64,000 bases of DNA, from assembly GCA_903922605.1 (NCBI GenBank), contig CAIXUG010000086.1, forward strand, positions 129,384 to 193,383. The letters run 5' to 3'. The DNA is from an uncultured Verrucomicrobiota bacterium (GTDB taxonomy: Bacteria > Verrucomicrobiota > Verrucomicrobiia > Limisphaerales > UBA9464). Below, in pieces: positions 1-9,154 of the stretch; position 1 is the stretch's first letter; each line of letters opens with the position of its first letter. The notes beneath the pieces were generated by a model that saw only the letters and a program-made list of their open reading frames with translations, had not been told where the DNA came from and made no database searches. The translations under genes were made by a program, and so were the position numbers.

Positions 1-405
1 GGTGGCTTTGGTGCCGGCACCCGCCGGTTCAAACTGGAATTCGCCCACCGAGGTGTATTTCCCGTGATCGAACGACAGGTCGTAACTCAGGAACTTGGGC
101 GCGGTGATTTTGGTGAGCTTCATTTCACCCTGGCCGACCTTGCTGCCCTCCCAGGACATACCCGCGACGATTCCGTTGGTCGGCCCTTCAAACGTGCGCT
201 TCATGCCTGGGTCCATCTTGAGATTCCACGTCGTCCAGTCCTCCCACGTCTTCAGGTCGGCCACGATGCCGAACACCTTGATCGGCGGCGCGTTGATGAC
301 CACCGAACGTTCCAGGCGGTATGACCCTGGCAGCAGGCAACCCACGAGCAGGAAGAGCGCGAGCAAAATCAGGAGGCCGAAGAAGAGCTTTTTCAGGAGT
401 TTCAT
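1..405 (-). CDS. SRPBCC / polyketide-cyclase-like protein, 3' end cut by window edge
   Basis: The frame opens at ATG 403-405 on the minus strand and runs off the left edge, giving about 135 codons without a stop. It begins with a basic-hydrophobic segment (MKLLKKLFFGLLILLALFLL) followed by VGCLLP, so it is an N-terminal membrane anchor or possibly a lipoprotein. Next comes a region typical of START/SRPBCC ligand-binding folds: SVVINAPPIKVFGIVADLKT, then W-rich WEDWTTWN and a G-x-x-W strand (GMSWEGSKVGQGEM). These families bind hydrophobic ligands, but nothing here identifies the ligand. The gene is divergent from the aldolase gene, with about 110 bp between their starts. The family call is good; function is unknown. 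Confidence 0.75.
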   Translation of the reverse strand, partial: MKLLKKLFFGLLILLALFLLVGCLLPGSYRLERSVVINAPPIKVFGIVADLKTWEDWTTWNLKMDPGMKRTFEGPTNGIVAGMSWEGSKVGQGEMKLTKITAPKFLSYDLSFDHGKYTSVGEFQFEPAGAGTKAT

Positions 406-514
406 GGTCGTCAGAATCTGTTCTTGTGTGAGCCAAACATGAATTTGTCACCCGCCCTAGCCGAAAATCTGGTTGTCGGTCCTCCCCCCGCAACCCACCC
501 TACCCGTCCTCTTT

Positions 515-2713
515 ATGTCTGATAAGAAGCACCTGTTTGTCTCGAACCTCTGGAATGACGCCGAAGCCGCGAAGCTTTCCGGCGCGGACCGCCTCGTTTA
601 CCGCTCCAACAAGCTGGGCTCCGACCAGCGCATCACCAACACCGGCGGCGGCAACACCTCGTCCAAGCTCATCGAGAAGGACCCGCTCACCGGCCAGGAT
701 ACGACGGTGCTCTGGGTGAAGGGTTCCGGCGGCGACCTCCGCACCGCGTCCAAGGAGTTCTTCAGCTCGCTCTACCAGGACAAGCTCGTCGGCCTCCAGA
801 CGGTCTATGCCGTACGCGCCGACAAGGGCCTCAAATCGCAGGCCGAGGATGACATGGTGGCGATGTACTTCCACACCACGTTCAACCTGAACCCGCGCGC
901 CAGCTCGATCGACACGCCGCTGCACAGCTTCATCCCGGCGAAGTTCGTCGATCATATGCACCCGAACGCCATCATCTCAATCGCCGCCAGCGCGCGTTGC
1001 GTGGAGCTGACCAAAGAGATTTTCGGCGGCGCCATGGCCTATGTGCCGTGGATGCGGCCCGGCTTCGAGCTGGGTCTCGCCATGCAGGAAATCTGCAAGC
1101 AACAGCCGGACGTGAAGGCCATCATGATGGGCCAGCACGGCTTCATCTCGTGGGACGACGACGACAAGGCCTGCTACCTCGCGACGCTCGACTTCATCGA
1201 GACCGCCGCCGCCTACATTCAGGCCAAGTACCAGGCCAAGGGCGGTGACGCGACGGCCTTCGGGGGAGCCAAGTACCAGACGCTCGCGCCCGACTGCCGG
1301 ACCAAAGCCTTCGCCGCGATCCTCCCGTGGCTGCGCGGGCAAGTCAGCCAGCAGCGCCGCTTCATCGGCACCGTGCAGGATGACGACAAGATCCTGCGCT
1401 TCGTGAATTCCAAGGACGCCGCCCGCCTCGCCGAACTCGGCACGAGCTGCCCCGACCATTTCCTCCGCACCAAGATCAAGCCGCTGTACGTGGACTGGAA
1501 TCCCCAGACCGAGGACGCGGCGGCGCTCAAGGCCAAGCTCAAAGCCGGCATCGAGCAGTATCGCAAGGACTACGCCGCCTACTACGAGCGCTGCAAGCGG
1601 GCCAACTCACCCGCCATGCGCGACCCGAACCCGACGGTCATCCTCATCCCCGGCCTCGGCATGATCGCCTGGGGCAAGGACAAGAGCGAAAGCCGCGTCA
1701 CCGCCGAATTCTACAACTGCGCCGTCGAGGTCATGCGCGGTGCGGAAGCCATCGACAAGTACATCGCCCTGCCCCAGCAGGAGGCCTTTGACATCGAGTA
1801 CTGGCTGCTCGAGGAGGCGAAGCTGAAGCGCATGCCCGCCGAGAAGGAACTCGCCCGCCAGGTCGTCGTCGTCATCGGCGCCGGCTCTGGCATCGGCAAG
1901 GAAACCGCCCACCGCCTCGTCAAGGAGGGTGCCCACATCGTCTGCGTGGACATGAAGGCCGAGACCGCCCAGGCCACGGCCAAGGAGATCACCGACAAGC
2001 TCGGCCAGGGCATCGGCGTCGCCGGCACCGGGCTCAGCGGCTGTGGCCCGGCCATCGGCCTCGCCTGCAACATCACCGACCGCGCCAGCGTCCGCGCAAT
2101 GCTGGATGAGGTGGCGATCGCCTATGGCGGCTTTGACTCGATCTGCGTGACCGCCGGCGTCTTCTGGCCCAGCGACACGAGCGGGCACATCCCCGACGAC
2201 AAGTGGGCCTTCACCTTCGGCGTCAACGTGACCGGCAGCTACATCGTCGGCGACGAGGCCGCCCGTACCTGGAAGGAACAGGGCCTGCGCGGCAACCTCG
2301 TGCTGACCACGAGCGCCAACGCCGTCGTGGCCAAGAAAGGCAGCGTGGCCTACGACTGCTCCAAGGCTGCCGCCAACCACCTCGTGCGCGAGCTCGCCAT
2401 CGAGCTCAGTCCGCTGGTGCGCGTGAATGGCGTCGCCCCCGCCACCGTGGTGCAGGGCTCCGCCATGTTCCCCCGCGACCGCGTGATCGGCTCGCTCGCG
2501 AAGTACAACATCCCCTACACCGACGACGAGGCCACCGACTCACTCGTGAAGAAGCTCGCCCAGTTCTACGCCGACCGGACCCTGACCAAGGCCCCGATCA
2601 CGCCGGCCGATCAGGCCGAAGCCTACTTCCTCCTCGTCACGAACCGCCTGAGCAAGACCACCGGTCAGGTCATCACGGTGGACGGCGGGTTGCACGAGGC
2701 GTTTTTGCGCTGA
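515..2713 (+). CDS. Bifunctional class II aldolase / short-chain dehydrogenase (rhamnulose-1-phosphate aldolase type)
   Basis: This 732-residue protein fuses two enzymes. Residues about 20-400 are a class II (zinc) aldolase/adducin domain, with the metal-binding pair H147-x-H149 in HMHPN and an N-terminal NTGGGNTS phosphate loop. Residues about 445-732 are a short-chain dehydrogenase with a GAGSGIG nucleotide loop near residue 454 and the catalytic Y613-x3-K617 (YDCSK). In known relatives the aldolase splits rhamnulose 1-phosphate into dihydroxyacetone phosphate and lactaldehyde, and the dehydrogenase acts on lactaldehyde. Substrate is inferred from this fused architecture and was not tested. 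ATG 515 (MSDKKHLFV) is preferred over the upstream GTG at 473 because the family motifs follow it directly. No other rhamnose genes are adjacent. Confidence 0.9.
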   Translation: MSDKKHLFVSNLWNDAEAAKLSGADRLVYRSNKLGSDQRITNTGGGNTSSKLIEKDPLTGQDTTVLWVKGSGGDLRTASKEFFSSLYQDKLVGLQTVYAVRADKGLKSQAEDDMVAMYFHTTFNLNPRASSIDTPLHSFIPAKFVDHMHPNAIISIAASARCVELTKEIFGGAMAYVPWMRPGFELGLAMQEICKQQPDVKAIMMGQHGFISWDDDDKACYLATLDFIETAAAYIQAKYQAKGGDATAFGGAKYQTLAPDCRTKAFAAILPWLRGQVSQQRRFIGTVQDDDKILRFVNSKDAARLAELGTSCPDHFLRTKIKPLYVDWNPQTEDAAALKAKLKAGIEQYRKDYAAYYERCKRANSPAMRDPNPTVILIPGLGMIAWGKDKSESRVTAEFYNCAVEVMRGAEAIDKYIALPQQEAFDIEYWLLEEAKLKRMPAEKELARQVVVVIGAGSGIGKETAHRLVKEGAHIVCVDMKAETAQATAKEITDKLGQGIGVAGTGLSGCGPAIGLACNITDRASVRAMLDEVAIAYGGFDSICVTAGVFWPSDTSGHIPDDKWAFTFGVNVTGSYIVGDEAARTWKEQGLRGNLVLTTSANAVVAKKGSVAYDCSKAAANHLVRELAIELSPLVRVNGVAPATVVQGSAMFPRDRVIGSLAKYNIPYTDDEATDSLVKKLAQFYADRTLTKAPITPADQAEAYFLLVTNRLSKTTGQVITVDGGLHEAFLR

Positions 2714-3113
2714 GACTACAGCCTGGTCGCCCGACTTTTCCAAAATGCAAGGCCCGATCCATCGGATTGGGCTGGACGCAGCTACCGGCGAAGCTGTGCT
2801 GCTGGCGGAGATCAAAGACTGCACGCTCTCGCGGAAATCCTCGCCCGAAGGTTTCCGGAGGAACTCAGGCTTCGACTGCCCCCAAAACGAAGGCCTTGGA
2901 AGAGTGAAGATTGTCGCATGGACATCTTTGCGGCGGCCGCCCTGGCCGTGGCCTTTCGATTGCGGACGGCAAGGCGTACCGCCATAAGATCTCGAAACGC
3001 ACTTGATCCGACGCCCGTGCGGACGGAGATTTCGCCGCTCACAAGTAACAGGGTTGGTATCTCACCCTAATCTGCAATTCTTGGCACTCCCAAAAGCCGC
3101 AGATTTACCCATA
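2714..3113. other. Intergenic stretch with no supported gene
   Basis: About 400 bp separate the aldolase gene from the convergent secreted-protein gene. Short open frames of 76-94 codons exist on both strands, but they overlap one another, lack a ribosome binding site, and their translations are low-complexity or Arg/Pro-rich without recognisable motifs. The last 60 bp are distinctly AT-richer. I see no clear terminator hairpin. It may hold gene debris, but I cannot identify a parent gene. Confidence 0.5.
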
Positions 3114-3602
3114 TTACAACTCAATTCTTAGAATCACGGCGTTGATGCCTTTCAGCAATTCCCCATCGCCTTTTTGTTCGGAAAGGTATCGAGCAAATTT
3201 CTTGAAGATGTCGAGCGAAGCCTTCCTCGGCGTCACGAAACAAAGTGAACTTATGGTGCCAGAGCGCGTTCGGCAAGACACTTCAAAGCGGCCATACTCT
3301 CCGACCTTTGCCGAGGAAGGAGCCGGCCAATTGCCATTCTTCGCTTCAGTTTGAAAAAAGGAACTGACTTGAAGAAAGGAGGCTTGATTTAGGACATAGA
3401 CCCTGTTTAGAAGATCCTCTTTGAAGAACTTTGCAAGGGCAGTATCTGCGGTGATTATCAAGCTGGGAATGGGCTGATCTTCCGCGCCCACATGCTTTAT
3501 CTGCACGTAGACCGAGGGCGCTTCCTCTGCGCCCATAATCGCAACAGCACTCATCATGAGAAGAGATCCAAGAAGCGTGTGCAATAGTAGTGTTTTTTTC
3601 AT
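3114..3602 (-). CDS. Hypothetical secreted protein
   Basis: The likely product has 162 residues, starting at ATG 3602 with a classical Sec signal (MKKTLLLHTLLGSLLMMSAVAIMGAEE; cleavage expected after MGA). Thirty in-frame codons upstream are ignored because they would bury that signal. The mature part has no motif I recognise. It includes Phe-rich amphipathic stretches (LAKFFKEDLL, LDIFKKFARYL) and two Cys residues (SCRTRSGT, SLCFVT) that might form a periplasmic disulfide. Base composition is clearly AT-richer than the neighbouring genes, which could mean recent acquisition. No operon partner. Function unknown. Confidence 0.6.
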   Translation of the reverse strand: MKKTLLLHTLLGSLLMMSAVAIMGAEEAPSVYVQIKHVGAEDQPIPSLIITADTALAKFFKEDLLNRVYVLNQASFLQVSSFFQTEAKNGNWPAPSSAKVGEYGRFEVSCRTRSGTISSLCFVTPRKASLDIFKKFARYLSEQKGDGELLKGINAVILRIEL

Positions 3603-3843
3603 GTCATGGTAGCAGTTTGCTTTGAAAGTCGGATGGAGTGGAAGGTTGCAATGGCTGGAGGGTAGTTTTCCAACCCCTGATATCGAAGCCATACGTAAAT
3701 GTCTGCAGAATCTGATATATTCCTAGTACATTTTGTCCTACAAGTGACAGTTCTCCTTTCCAAGTGGCGTCGATACCCCGCTCCGGCTTTTCGCAATCTA
3801 CATGGATTCAGACCGAATCCTCGGGGAAATGGCGATCTGAAAC

Positions 3844-4239
3844 TTATACCGGATTTTCAGCCACCCCCTTGGCCCAGACTTTTTGGCAGAGGCTTTGGTC
3901 CAGAGTCGCCAATTTCAGCTTCTTTCCGGCTGCCAACCGAATGAGATGGGCATCCGAAACATCCCGGTGACCATTCAATACTGGCAGGGAATCGGCCGTC
4001 GTACTGTCAGGGAGAAAGTGGTGGTTGGGCATTAGCAGGATTGCCCGCAAGACCTGTTGAGCATCGCTAAACGACGCCCCATAACCCGGACTCATGCTTA
4101 CCCGGATGAAACCCATCTGCGTGGCCGGACAGGTCGCGAAAGCCGGGACGGAATCGAGCCAGCGGTTGGCCCGTGCATGGTCAGGATGCACCCTCCATCC
4201 GCAAGCCAGCAGCAGGTTCACGTCGAGCAGGTGGCTCAA
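3844..4239 (-). CDS. vapC: VapC-type PIN-domain ribonuclease toxin
   Basis: This 131-residue PIN-domain protein has the N-terminal LLDVNLLLA with catalytic Asp6, the central CPATQMGFIRV signature, and C-terminal acidic positions in VSDAHLIRLAA and KLATLDQSL. PIN toxins of TA modules cut RNA (tRNA, rRNA or mRNA) in a metal-dependent way. The second acidic site, often Glu in CPxTExGF, is Gln here, a change I believe is also seen in some relatives, so activity is not ruled out. The start is TTG within a TTGA overlap with the antitoxin stop, giving translational coupling. Transcription runs antitoxin then toxin, as usual for vapBC. Confidence 0.85.
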   Translation of the reverse strand: MSHLLDVNLLLACGWRVHPDHARANRWLDSVPAFATCPATQMGFIRVSMSPGYGASFSDAQQVLRAILLMPNHHFLPDSTTADSLPVLNGHRDVSDAHLIRLAAGKKLKLATLDQSLCQKVWAKGVAENPV

Positions 4240-4487
4240 GGCGTATCCTCCAACAATGACTTTACCCGTTCCGGCGTCATTGGAAGTGCTCCTTGGGGAG
4301 CTACAAGCACCGGACGACCATATTTACCCGTGACCAGCTTGGCGCGTTTTGGCTCGTCACGCTGGATGATGAGTTTTTCCCCTTCCAAAGTGAGTGCCAC
4401 CCGGTCTCCCGCTTGAAAGTGCAAGGCTTTCCGAATTCGGCTGGGAATGACCAATTGGCCTTTGGTGGACAGGATTACCGTGCTCAC
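4236..4487 (-). CDS. vapB: AbrB/MazE/SpoVT-type antitoxin (VapB)
   Basis: This 83-residue protein has a swapped-hairpin AbrB DNA-binding domain in its first 45 residues (STKGQLVIPSRIRKAL, then GDRVALTLEGEKLII), the standard antitoxin fold for this class. The remaining tail (about residues 50-83, ending PERVKSLLEDTP) would thread across the toxin active site. It starts at GTG 4487 and its TGA overlaps the vapC start by 4 nt. Such antitoxins bind their own promoter alone or with the toxin, so autoregulation is expected from the region just right of 4487. Confidence is high because domain and arrangement agree. Confidence 0.87.
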   Translation of the reverse strand: MSTVILSTKGQLVIPSRIRKALHFQAGDRVALTLEGEKLIIQRDEPKRAKLVTGKYGRPVLVAPQGALPMTPERVKSLLEDTP

Positions 4488-4546
4488 CCAACAAGGCTTA
4501 CCCGGCTTACCTTAGGCCGCAACCCATTTCTCCATCGGGCAGCGGC

Positions 4547-5602
4547 TCACTCACTCTTCAACCACGCCTTCGTCCCCATCTTCTCCCGGTGGCGGTTAAC
4601 GCTGTAAACGTGCTGCTTCCGCTTTTCGGCCATGGAGGCGAGCTCAGTTTGCAATTTCAGGAAATTCGCGTGCCGGTCGCTGGCCAGTTTGCCGCCTTCG
4701 ACCGCCGCCTTGACCGCGCAGCCCGGCTCGTTGTGGTGCGTGCAGTCGCGGAAGCGGCAGCCGGCAGCGATTTCGGTAATGTCAGGAAATGCCTCGTCCA
4801 GCCCGCCGTCGGCCAGCCACATGTGGAACTCCCGCATTCCCGGCGTATCCACCACGAGGCCGCCCTGCGGCAGCGGGATGATCTCACGCCAGGTGGTCGA
4901 GTGGCGGCCCTTCGAATCGCTGCCGCGCACCTCGATCGTCGGCTGGGTCGCCTCCCCGATGAGCCGGTTGATCAGGCTCGACTTGCCCACCCCGGAGGTG
5001 CCGATGAAGCCCACCGTCGCTCCGGGCGGGATGAATTCCCGCAATTTGCCGATTCCCTTCCGCGTGCGGGCACTGACGACCACGATGGGTGAATCGCCCA
5101 CGATTTTCTGGGCCTCAGCCACCTTGGCGTCCACGTCGTCGCAGAGGTCAGCCTTGTTCAGCACGACGGCGGGTTGAGCGCCGCCCTCGTGAACCATCAC
5201 GAGGAACCGCTCCAACCGGCGGAAGTTCAGCGTGGAATCCAGCGCCTGGACGATGAAGGCGGTGTCAAGGTTCGTCGCCAGCACCTGCTCGCGGATTTCC
5301 CGGCCGGTGACCTTGCGCGTCAGCGTGGTCCGGCGGGGCAGCACGGCGTGAATGATGGCCTTGGCCTCGCCCGGTTGGCGCTCAATGGCGACCCAATCGC
5401 CGACCTTGGGCAGGGCGCTGTCGCTGCCCCGACGGTGATGGACCTTGCCGGAGATGACCGCCAGGACGTCACCCTGCTCCCCGACGACCGTATAGTGCAG
5501 CTTGTCCTCGCCCACCACGCGGGCGGGCAGAAGCCCTCGTTGGCCATGTTCGGCAAACGCGGCGGCGAAAAACGGGCTCCATCCCAGGGCGGCAAGTTCC
5601 AT
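4547..5602 (-). CDS. rsgA: Ribosome small-subunit biogenesis GTPase RsgA
   Basis: The 351-residue protein shows the circularly permuted GTPase order unique to RsgA/YjeQ: an N-terminal OB-fold (about residues 20-95), then the G4 motif NKAD near residue 149, G1 GTSGVGKSS at about 201-209, G3 DTPG near 250, and a zinc-knuckle C-x5-C-THH-x4-C near 283-296. RsgA hydrolyses GTP while bound to the 30S subunit and checks late maturation of the decoding centre. Length is near normal. It starts at ATG 5602. Its stop lies only 59 bp from the vapB start, but both genes run leftward, so read-through into the toxin module is possible. Confidence 0.95.
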   Translation of the reverse strand: MELAALGWSPFFAAAFAEHGQRGLLPARVVGEDKLHYTVVGEQGDVLAVISGKVHHRRGSDSALPKVGDWVAIERQPGEAKAIIHAVLPRRTTLTRKVTGREIREQVLATNLDTAFIVQALDSTLNFRRLERFLVMVHEGGAQPAVVLNKADLCDDVDAKVAEAQKIVGDSPIVVVSARTRKGIGKLREFIPPGATVGFIGTSGVGKSSLINRLIGEATQPTIEVRGSDSKGRHSTTWREIIPLPQGGLVVDTPGMREFHMWLADGGLDEAFPDITEIAAGCRFRDCTHHNEPGCAVKAAVEGGKLASDRHANFLKLQTELASMAEKRKQHVYSVNRHREKMGTKAWLKSE

Positions 5603-5716
5603 GCGCGATCAGCAAGCGATGGCGGGCAGTTCAACCGCAGCCGCCCGCGCCGTCGAGGCGGGAGATTGCCTGGTCATTGGCCTTACCGGCATAAACGCTT
5701 CATGCGCAAAGAAAAA

Positions 5717-5758
5717 GCGGGCTTGGGGATGACACACGGTTTCATCGCCCAAGCCCGC
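5717..5758 (-). terminator. Strong Rho-independent terminator reading leftward, without an obvious gene in front
   Basis: Arms 5717-5727 and 5748-5758 are perfectly complementary over 11 bp, and an inner gatga/tcatc stem extends the hairpin with one bulge. On the minus strand the stem is followed by a T-rich tract (TTTTTCTTT). The orientation fits a minus-strand transcript, yet the next gene to the right (5971 onward) is on the plus strand. The transcript that ends here must therefore begin in 5760-5970. Confidence 0.75.
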
Positions 5759-5772
5759 CGGCCCACCGCCAC

Positions 5773-5880
5773 TCAGCGGTAGAAAATCAAAAAGGGGTAC
5801 GCGGCGAACGTTGCCCGCAGCGAACTGTAGAGGTCAAGAAAGCAGTTGGCACGGTAATGTCCAGTCATAGTTGTTCGCAT
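5773..5880 (-). CDS. Possible 35-residue small protein (or non-coding transcript)
   Basis: A minus-strand frame from ATG 5880 to a TGA at 5773 encodes 35 residues with a hydrophobic aromatic C-terminus (ending AAYPFLIFYR). The only argument for it is position: it stops 15 nt before a strong terminator that otherwise serves no gene. The ribosome binding site is weak (purine-rich ACGAGAA). The same frame stays open far to the right opposite the cytochrome gene, so openness alone is not evidence. A small RNA in the same interval explains the terminator equally well. Confidence 0.2.
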   Translation of the reverse strand: MRTTMTGHYRANCFLDLYSSLRATFAAYPFLIFYR

Positions 5881-5970
5881 TTGTTCTCGTAACCCGCCCC
5901 GAAAGGCACCGCGTGTATTTCCATTGATTGCGTGACAGCGTTGCCGCGTCCGAAACCGGACAAATTTATC

Positions 5971-6888
5971 GTGCATACTCTGTGCCATTCGCAACGACGA
6001 CTCCGCCTTTTCTCGCTTTTTACGCTGATGCTGGCGGGCATGACCATCGCCCTTGGAGCCACCGATGTCAAAGCAGCTGAACAGTTTAGCTGGCCGGCCT
6101 TCTTCGGGCCGTTTCACATGATTGTGCTGCACTTTCCCATTGGTTTCCTGACCCTGACAGTGCTGCTGGAGCTGCGTGCCATGCTCAAACCCGAGCGCAA
6201 TTCGCGCCGTGCCGTCGCATTTGCCCTGCCGATCACCACCGCCACCGCGCTGGTAACCGTGGCCTTGGGCTGGATGCGGGCGGGAGCTGGGGAATTTGAC
6301 GAACACCTGCTGGCCTGGCACCGGATGGCGGGGATCGGGGTGCTGTTCTTCTGTTTTTTTGCCTGGCTCGTGCATCGCGCTTTCCAGCAGGTGCCGGACT
6401 CCTCGATCTTTCGCTTTGGCTATCGCGGTCTGCTTCTGGCGGCTTTTGTCTGCCTGAGCCTGGCTGGTCACTTTGGTGGCAACCTCACGCACGGGTCGGG
6501 ATTTCTCACCCTCAATGCCCCGCCGGCCCTGAAGCGCCTGCTGGCCGGCCCGCCGGCTGAAAGCACCGCCGTCAAGCCGGCGGCGGGTGGCACCCTCTAC
6601 ACGAAGACCGTGCAGCCCGCCTTTGCCAAGAAATGCTACTCCTGCCATGGGCCTGAAAAACAAAAGGGCAAGTTCCGCCTCGATCTGCGCGAGGCCATTC
6701 TCAAGGGCGGCGACAGCGGCGAACCGGTGGTCACCCCGGGTGATCTGGAAAAAAGCCGGCTGCTTTACCACGTGCTGCTGCCCCGCGATCACGACGATGC
6801 CATGCCGCCCAAGGGCAAGGAGCCGCTTTCCCCGGAAGAGATCGTCGCCGTGGGCCAATGGATTCTGTCCGGCGCCAAGTTCGATTAG
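5971..6888 (+). CDS. DUF2231 membrane domain fused to planctomycete-type cytochrome c domain
   Basis: The protein begins with a signal-like segment, then a membrane region resembling DUF2231 ([20 protein letters not shown] and three more hydrophobic helices, about residues 45-190), then a soluble haem domain with CYSCHG near residue 222 and the conserved MPPKGK loop that may give the Met haem ligand. This last part matches the PSCyt1 family found with PSD1 proteins. It is probably a periplasm-facing electron carrier. The start is uncertain: GTG 5971 gives the best signal peptide, while GTG 5932 would add 13 residues. ppk1 follows 72 bp downstream on the same strand. Confidence 0.8.
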   Translation: MHTLCHSQRRLRLFSLFTLMLAGMTIALGATDVKAAEQFSWPAFFGPFHMIVLHFPIGFLTLTVLLELRAMLKPERNSRRAVAFALPITTATALVTVALGWMRAGAGEFDEHLLAWHRMAGIGVLFFCFFAWLVHRAFQQVPDSSIFRFGYRGLLLAAFVCLSLAGHFGGNLTHGSGFLTLNAPPALKRLLAGPPAESTAVKPAAGGTLYTKTVQPAFAKKCYSCHGPEKQKGKFRLDLREAILKGGDSGEPVVTPGDLEKSRLLYHVLLPRDHDDAMPPKGKEPLSPEEIVAVGQWILSGAKFD

Positions 6889-6960
6889 GCTTTGTCGGCT
6901 CCGTCACGGATTTGTTGCTCGCCTCGCATACAGGCGGCACAACAGCCTCACGCGATTCGT

Positions 6961-9105
6961 ATGCCGAAATCCCAACCGAGCGTGGCCCCAGCGCCAGTGC
7001 GTTACCTCAACCGCGAGCTGTCGTGGCTGGAGTTCAACCAGCGCGTGCTCGATGAGGCACTGAATCCCGCCACGCCGTTGCTGGAGCGGATGAAGTTTTT
7101 CTGCATCACGGCCTCCAATCTCGACGAATTTTTCGAGGTCCGAGTCGCCAGCCTGAAGCAGGAGATCGAGGACAATGTGAACCTCCGCACTCCGGACGGT
7201 CGCACTCCGGCCGAGACCCTGCGTGAAGTCACCATCCGGGTCCGCCGGCTCGTCGATGATGCCTACCGCTGCTGGCGCGAGGAGCTGAAGCCAGCGCTGG
7301 CAAAAAACGGCATCGGCTTTCTGCCGACCGCCACGTTGGACAGTGAGGATCGCAAATGGGTGGATGCGTATTACCGCACCAAGGTGCATCCGGTGCTCAC
7401 ACCCCTGGCGATTGACCCTTCGCACCCCTTTCCGCAGCTCCTCAACAAGTCGCTGAACCTGATCGTCCGCCTGACCGCCACCCACACCGGCGAAGTGCGC
7501 CGCCGCCTGGCCGTGGTCCAGGTGCCCCGTGTGCTGCCACGCCTGGTGCGCCTGCCGCGCGCGGAGGCGCGGGCGCACGACTACGTGTTTCTGGCCGATC
7601 TCATCGGCGCCCATCTGGCCGACCTGTTTCCGGGCACCCAGATCGAGGGCTGGTGGACCTTCCGCGTCACGCGCAACAGCGAGCTGTACATCGACGAGGA
7701 GGAGGTTCCGAACCTGCTCAAGGCCGTCGAAAACGAGCTGCACAACCGACGCAAGGGCGACGCCGTGCGGCTTGAAATCGCTGCCGACTGCCCGGCCGAC
7801 ATCCGGGCCGAACTCCTTGACACGTTCAGCCTCGCGGAGCATGACCTCTACGTCATCGACGGCCCGCTGAATCCGACCCGCCTCATGGCTGTCCTCGACG
7901 GCGATCACGCGCCCGAACTGCATGATCCGCGCTTCGTCGCCCCCGTCGCCGCCAGCCTGCGCGACCGCGAGGATCTTTTCGCCGCCATTCGCGAGCGCGA
8001 TCACCTGCTCCATCACCCTTACGAGAGTTTCAACAGCGTGGTCGAATTTCTGGAACAGGCCGCCGCCGATCCGAAGGTGCTCGCGATCAAGCAGACGCTC
8101 TACCGCACCGGTGGCGACCAGCGCATCATCGGCGCTCTGATGAGCGCCGTGACCAACGGCAAACAGGTGACCGCCGTGGTCGAACTCAAGGCCCGCTTTG
8201 ACGAGGCCAACAACATCCGCTGGGCACGCGCGCTGGAGGAAGCCGGTGTCCATGTGGTTTACGGGCTCGTTGGCTACAAGATCCATTGCAAGGTCGCCCT
8301 CGTGGTGCGCGCCGATGACGATGGCATCCGCCGCTACGTGCATCTGGGTACCGGCAATTACAATCCCAGCACGGCCAAGCTCTATACCGATCTCAGCCTG
8401 CTCACCTGCCGCCCCGATTTCGGCGAGGATGCCACCAACCTTTTCAACCTTCTCACCGGCATCTGCCAGTTCCAGGGCACACGCAAATTCGTGGTCGCCC
8501 ACTTCCAGATGCACGACCGGGTCCTGGAGCTGATCGCCCGGGAAATTTCCCATGCTCAGGAAGGCCTGCCCGCGCGCATCGTCGTGAAGATGAACGCGCT
8601 GGTGGAGGAACAGATCATCGACGCGCTCTACCGCGCCTCGCAGGCGGGCGTGAAGATTGACCTCATCATCCGGGGCATCTGCTGTCTGCGGCCCGGCGTC
8701 CCCGGCCTGAGCGAGAACATCACCGTGCGCAGCATCGTGGACCGCTTTCTGGAGCACGCGCGCGTCTGGTGGTTCGAAAACGCCCGGCAACCGGAAGTTT
8801 TTGTGGGCAGTGCTGACTGGATGCCGCGGAATCTCTTCCGCCGGATCGAAGTCGTCTTCCCAGTCGAGGATGGCAACCTGCGCGACCGCATCACCGGGGA
8901 AATTCTTGAACGGCAGCTCTCCGACAATGTGAAGGCCCGCCACCTGCAGCCCGATGGCACCTATGTCACGCCGCCGCTGCCCAAGGGCACAAAGGCTCGG
9001 CGCAGTCAGAGCGAGTTCATGGAAATGGCGCTTACGCAGTCGCAAGCCAAGCTCCGCAAGAACAACAAGCCGGCACCCATGGTCCTTCGCAAGCGGCCAA
9101 AGTAA
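6961..9105 (+). CDS. ppk1: Polyphosphate kinase 1
   Basis: The 714-residue protein is full length for Ppk1, which reversibly makes inorganic polyphosphate from ATP. It carries the N-terminal YLNRELSWLEFNQRVL signature, the autophosphorylated His442 in KIHCKVAL, the second catalytic-domain His599 in FLEHARVWWF, and the PLD-like HLGTGNYN motif. ATG 6961 is chosen because the conserved N-terminus follows within 20 residues; a TTG at 6892 would add an unconserved Arg/Pro-rich leader. No exopolyphosphatase or Pho genes are adjacent. A repeat element rather than a clear terminator lies just after the stop. Confidence 0.96.
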   Translation: MPKSQPSVAPAPVRYLNRELSWLEFNQRVLDEALNPATPLLERMKFFCITASNLDEFFEVRVASLKQEIEDNVNLRTPDGRTPAETLREVTIRVRRLVDDAYRCWREELKPALAKNGIGFLPTATLDSEDRKWVDAYYRTKVHPVLTPLAIDPSHPFPQLLNKSLNLIVRLTATHTGEVRRRLAVVQVPRVLPRLVRLPRAEARAHDYVFLADLIGAHLADLFPGTQIEGWWTFRVTRNSELYIDEEEVPNLLKAVENELHNRRKGDAVRLEIAADCPADIRAELLDTFSLAEHDLYVIDGPLNPTRLMAVLDGDHAPELHDPRFVAPVAASLRDREDLFAAIRERDHLLHHPYESFNSVVEFLEQAAADPKVLAIKQTLYRTGGDQRIIGALMSAVTNGKQVTAVVELKARFDEANNIRWARALEEAGVHVVYGLVGYKIHCKVALVVRADDDGIRRYVHLGTGNYNPSTAKLYTDLSLLTCRPDFGEDATNLFNLLTGICQFQGTRKFVVAHFQMHDRVLELIAREISHAQEGLPARIVVKMNALVEEQIIDALYRASQAGVKIDLIIRGICCLRPGVPGLSENITVRSIVDRFLEHARVWWFENARQPEVFVGSADWMPRNLFRRIEVVFPVEDGNLRDRITGEILERQLSDNVKARHLQPDGTYVTPPLPKGTKARRSQSEFMEMALTQSQAKLRKNNKPAPMVLRKRPK

Positions 9106-9154
9106 ATCGGCAGAGGATGCGGACTGCGGGGCTGGACGGTGGTGGGCAATCTCC

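Noticed and set aside
4110-4145. VapC Glu-to-Gln change as evidence of inactivation
   Set aside because: I believe Gln at this position occurs in some related PIN toxins, and the other acidic positions are retained, so it is not strong evidence for a dead toxin.
5881-6858. Upstream continuation of the minus-strand 35-codon frame
   Set aside because: It runs opposite the DUF2231-cytochrome gene, is Gln/Arg/His-rich and motif-free.
6904-9045. 713-codon frame antisense to ppk1
   Set aside because: Its translation lacks motifs, and the opposite strand encodes a complete Ppk1 with both catalytic His residues.
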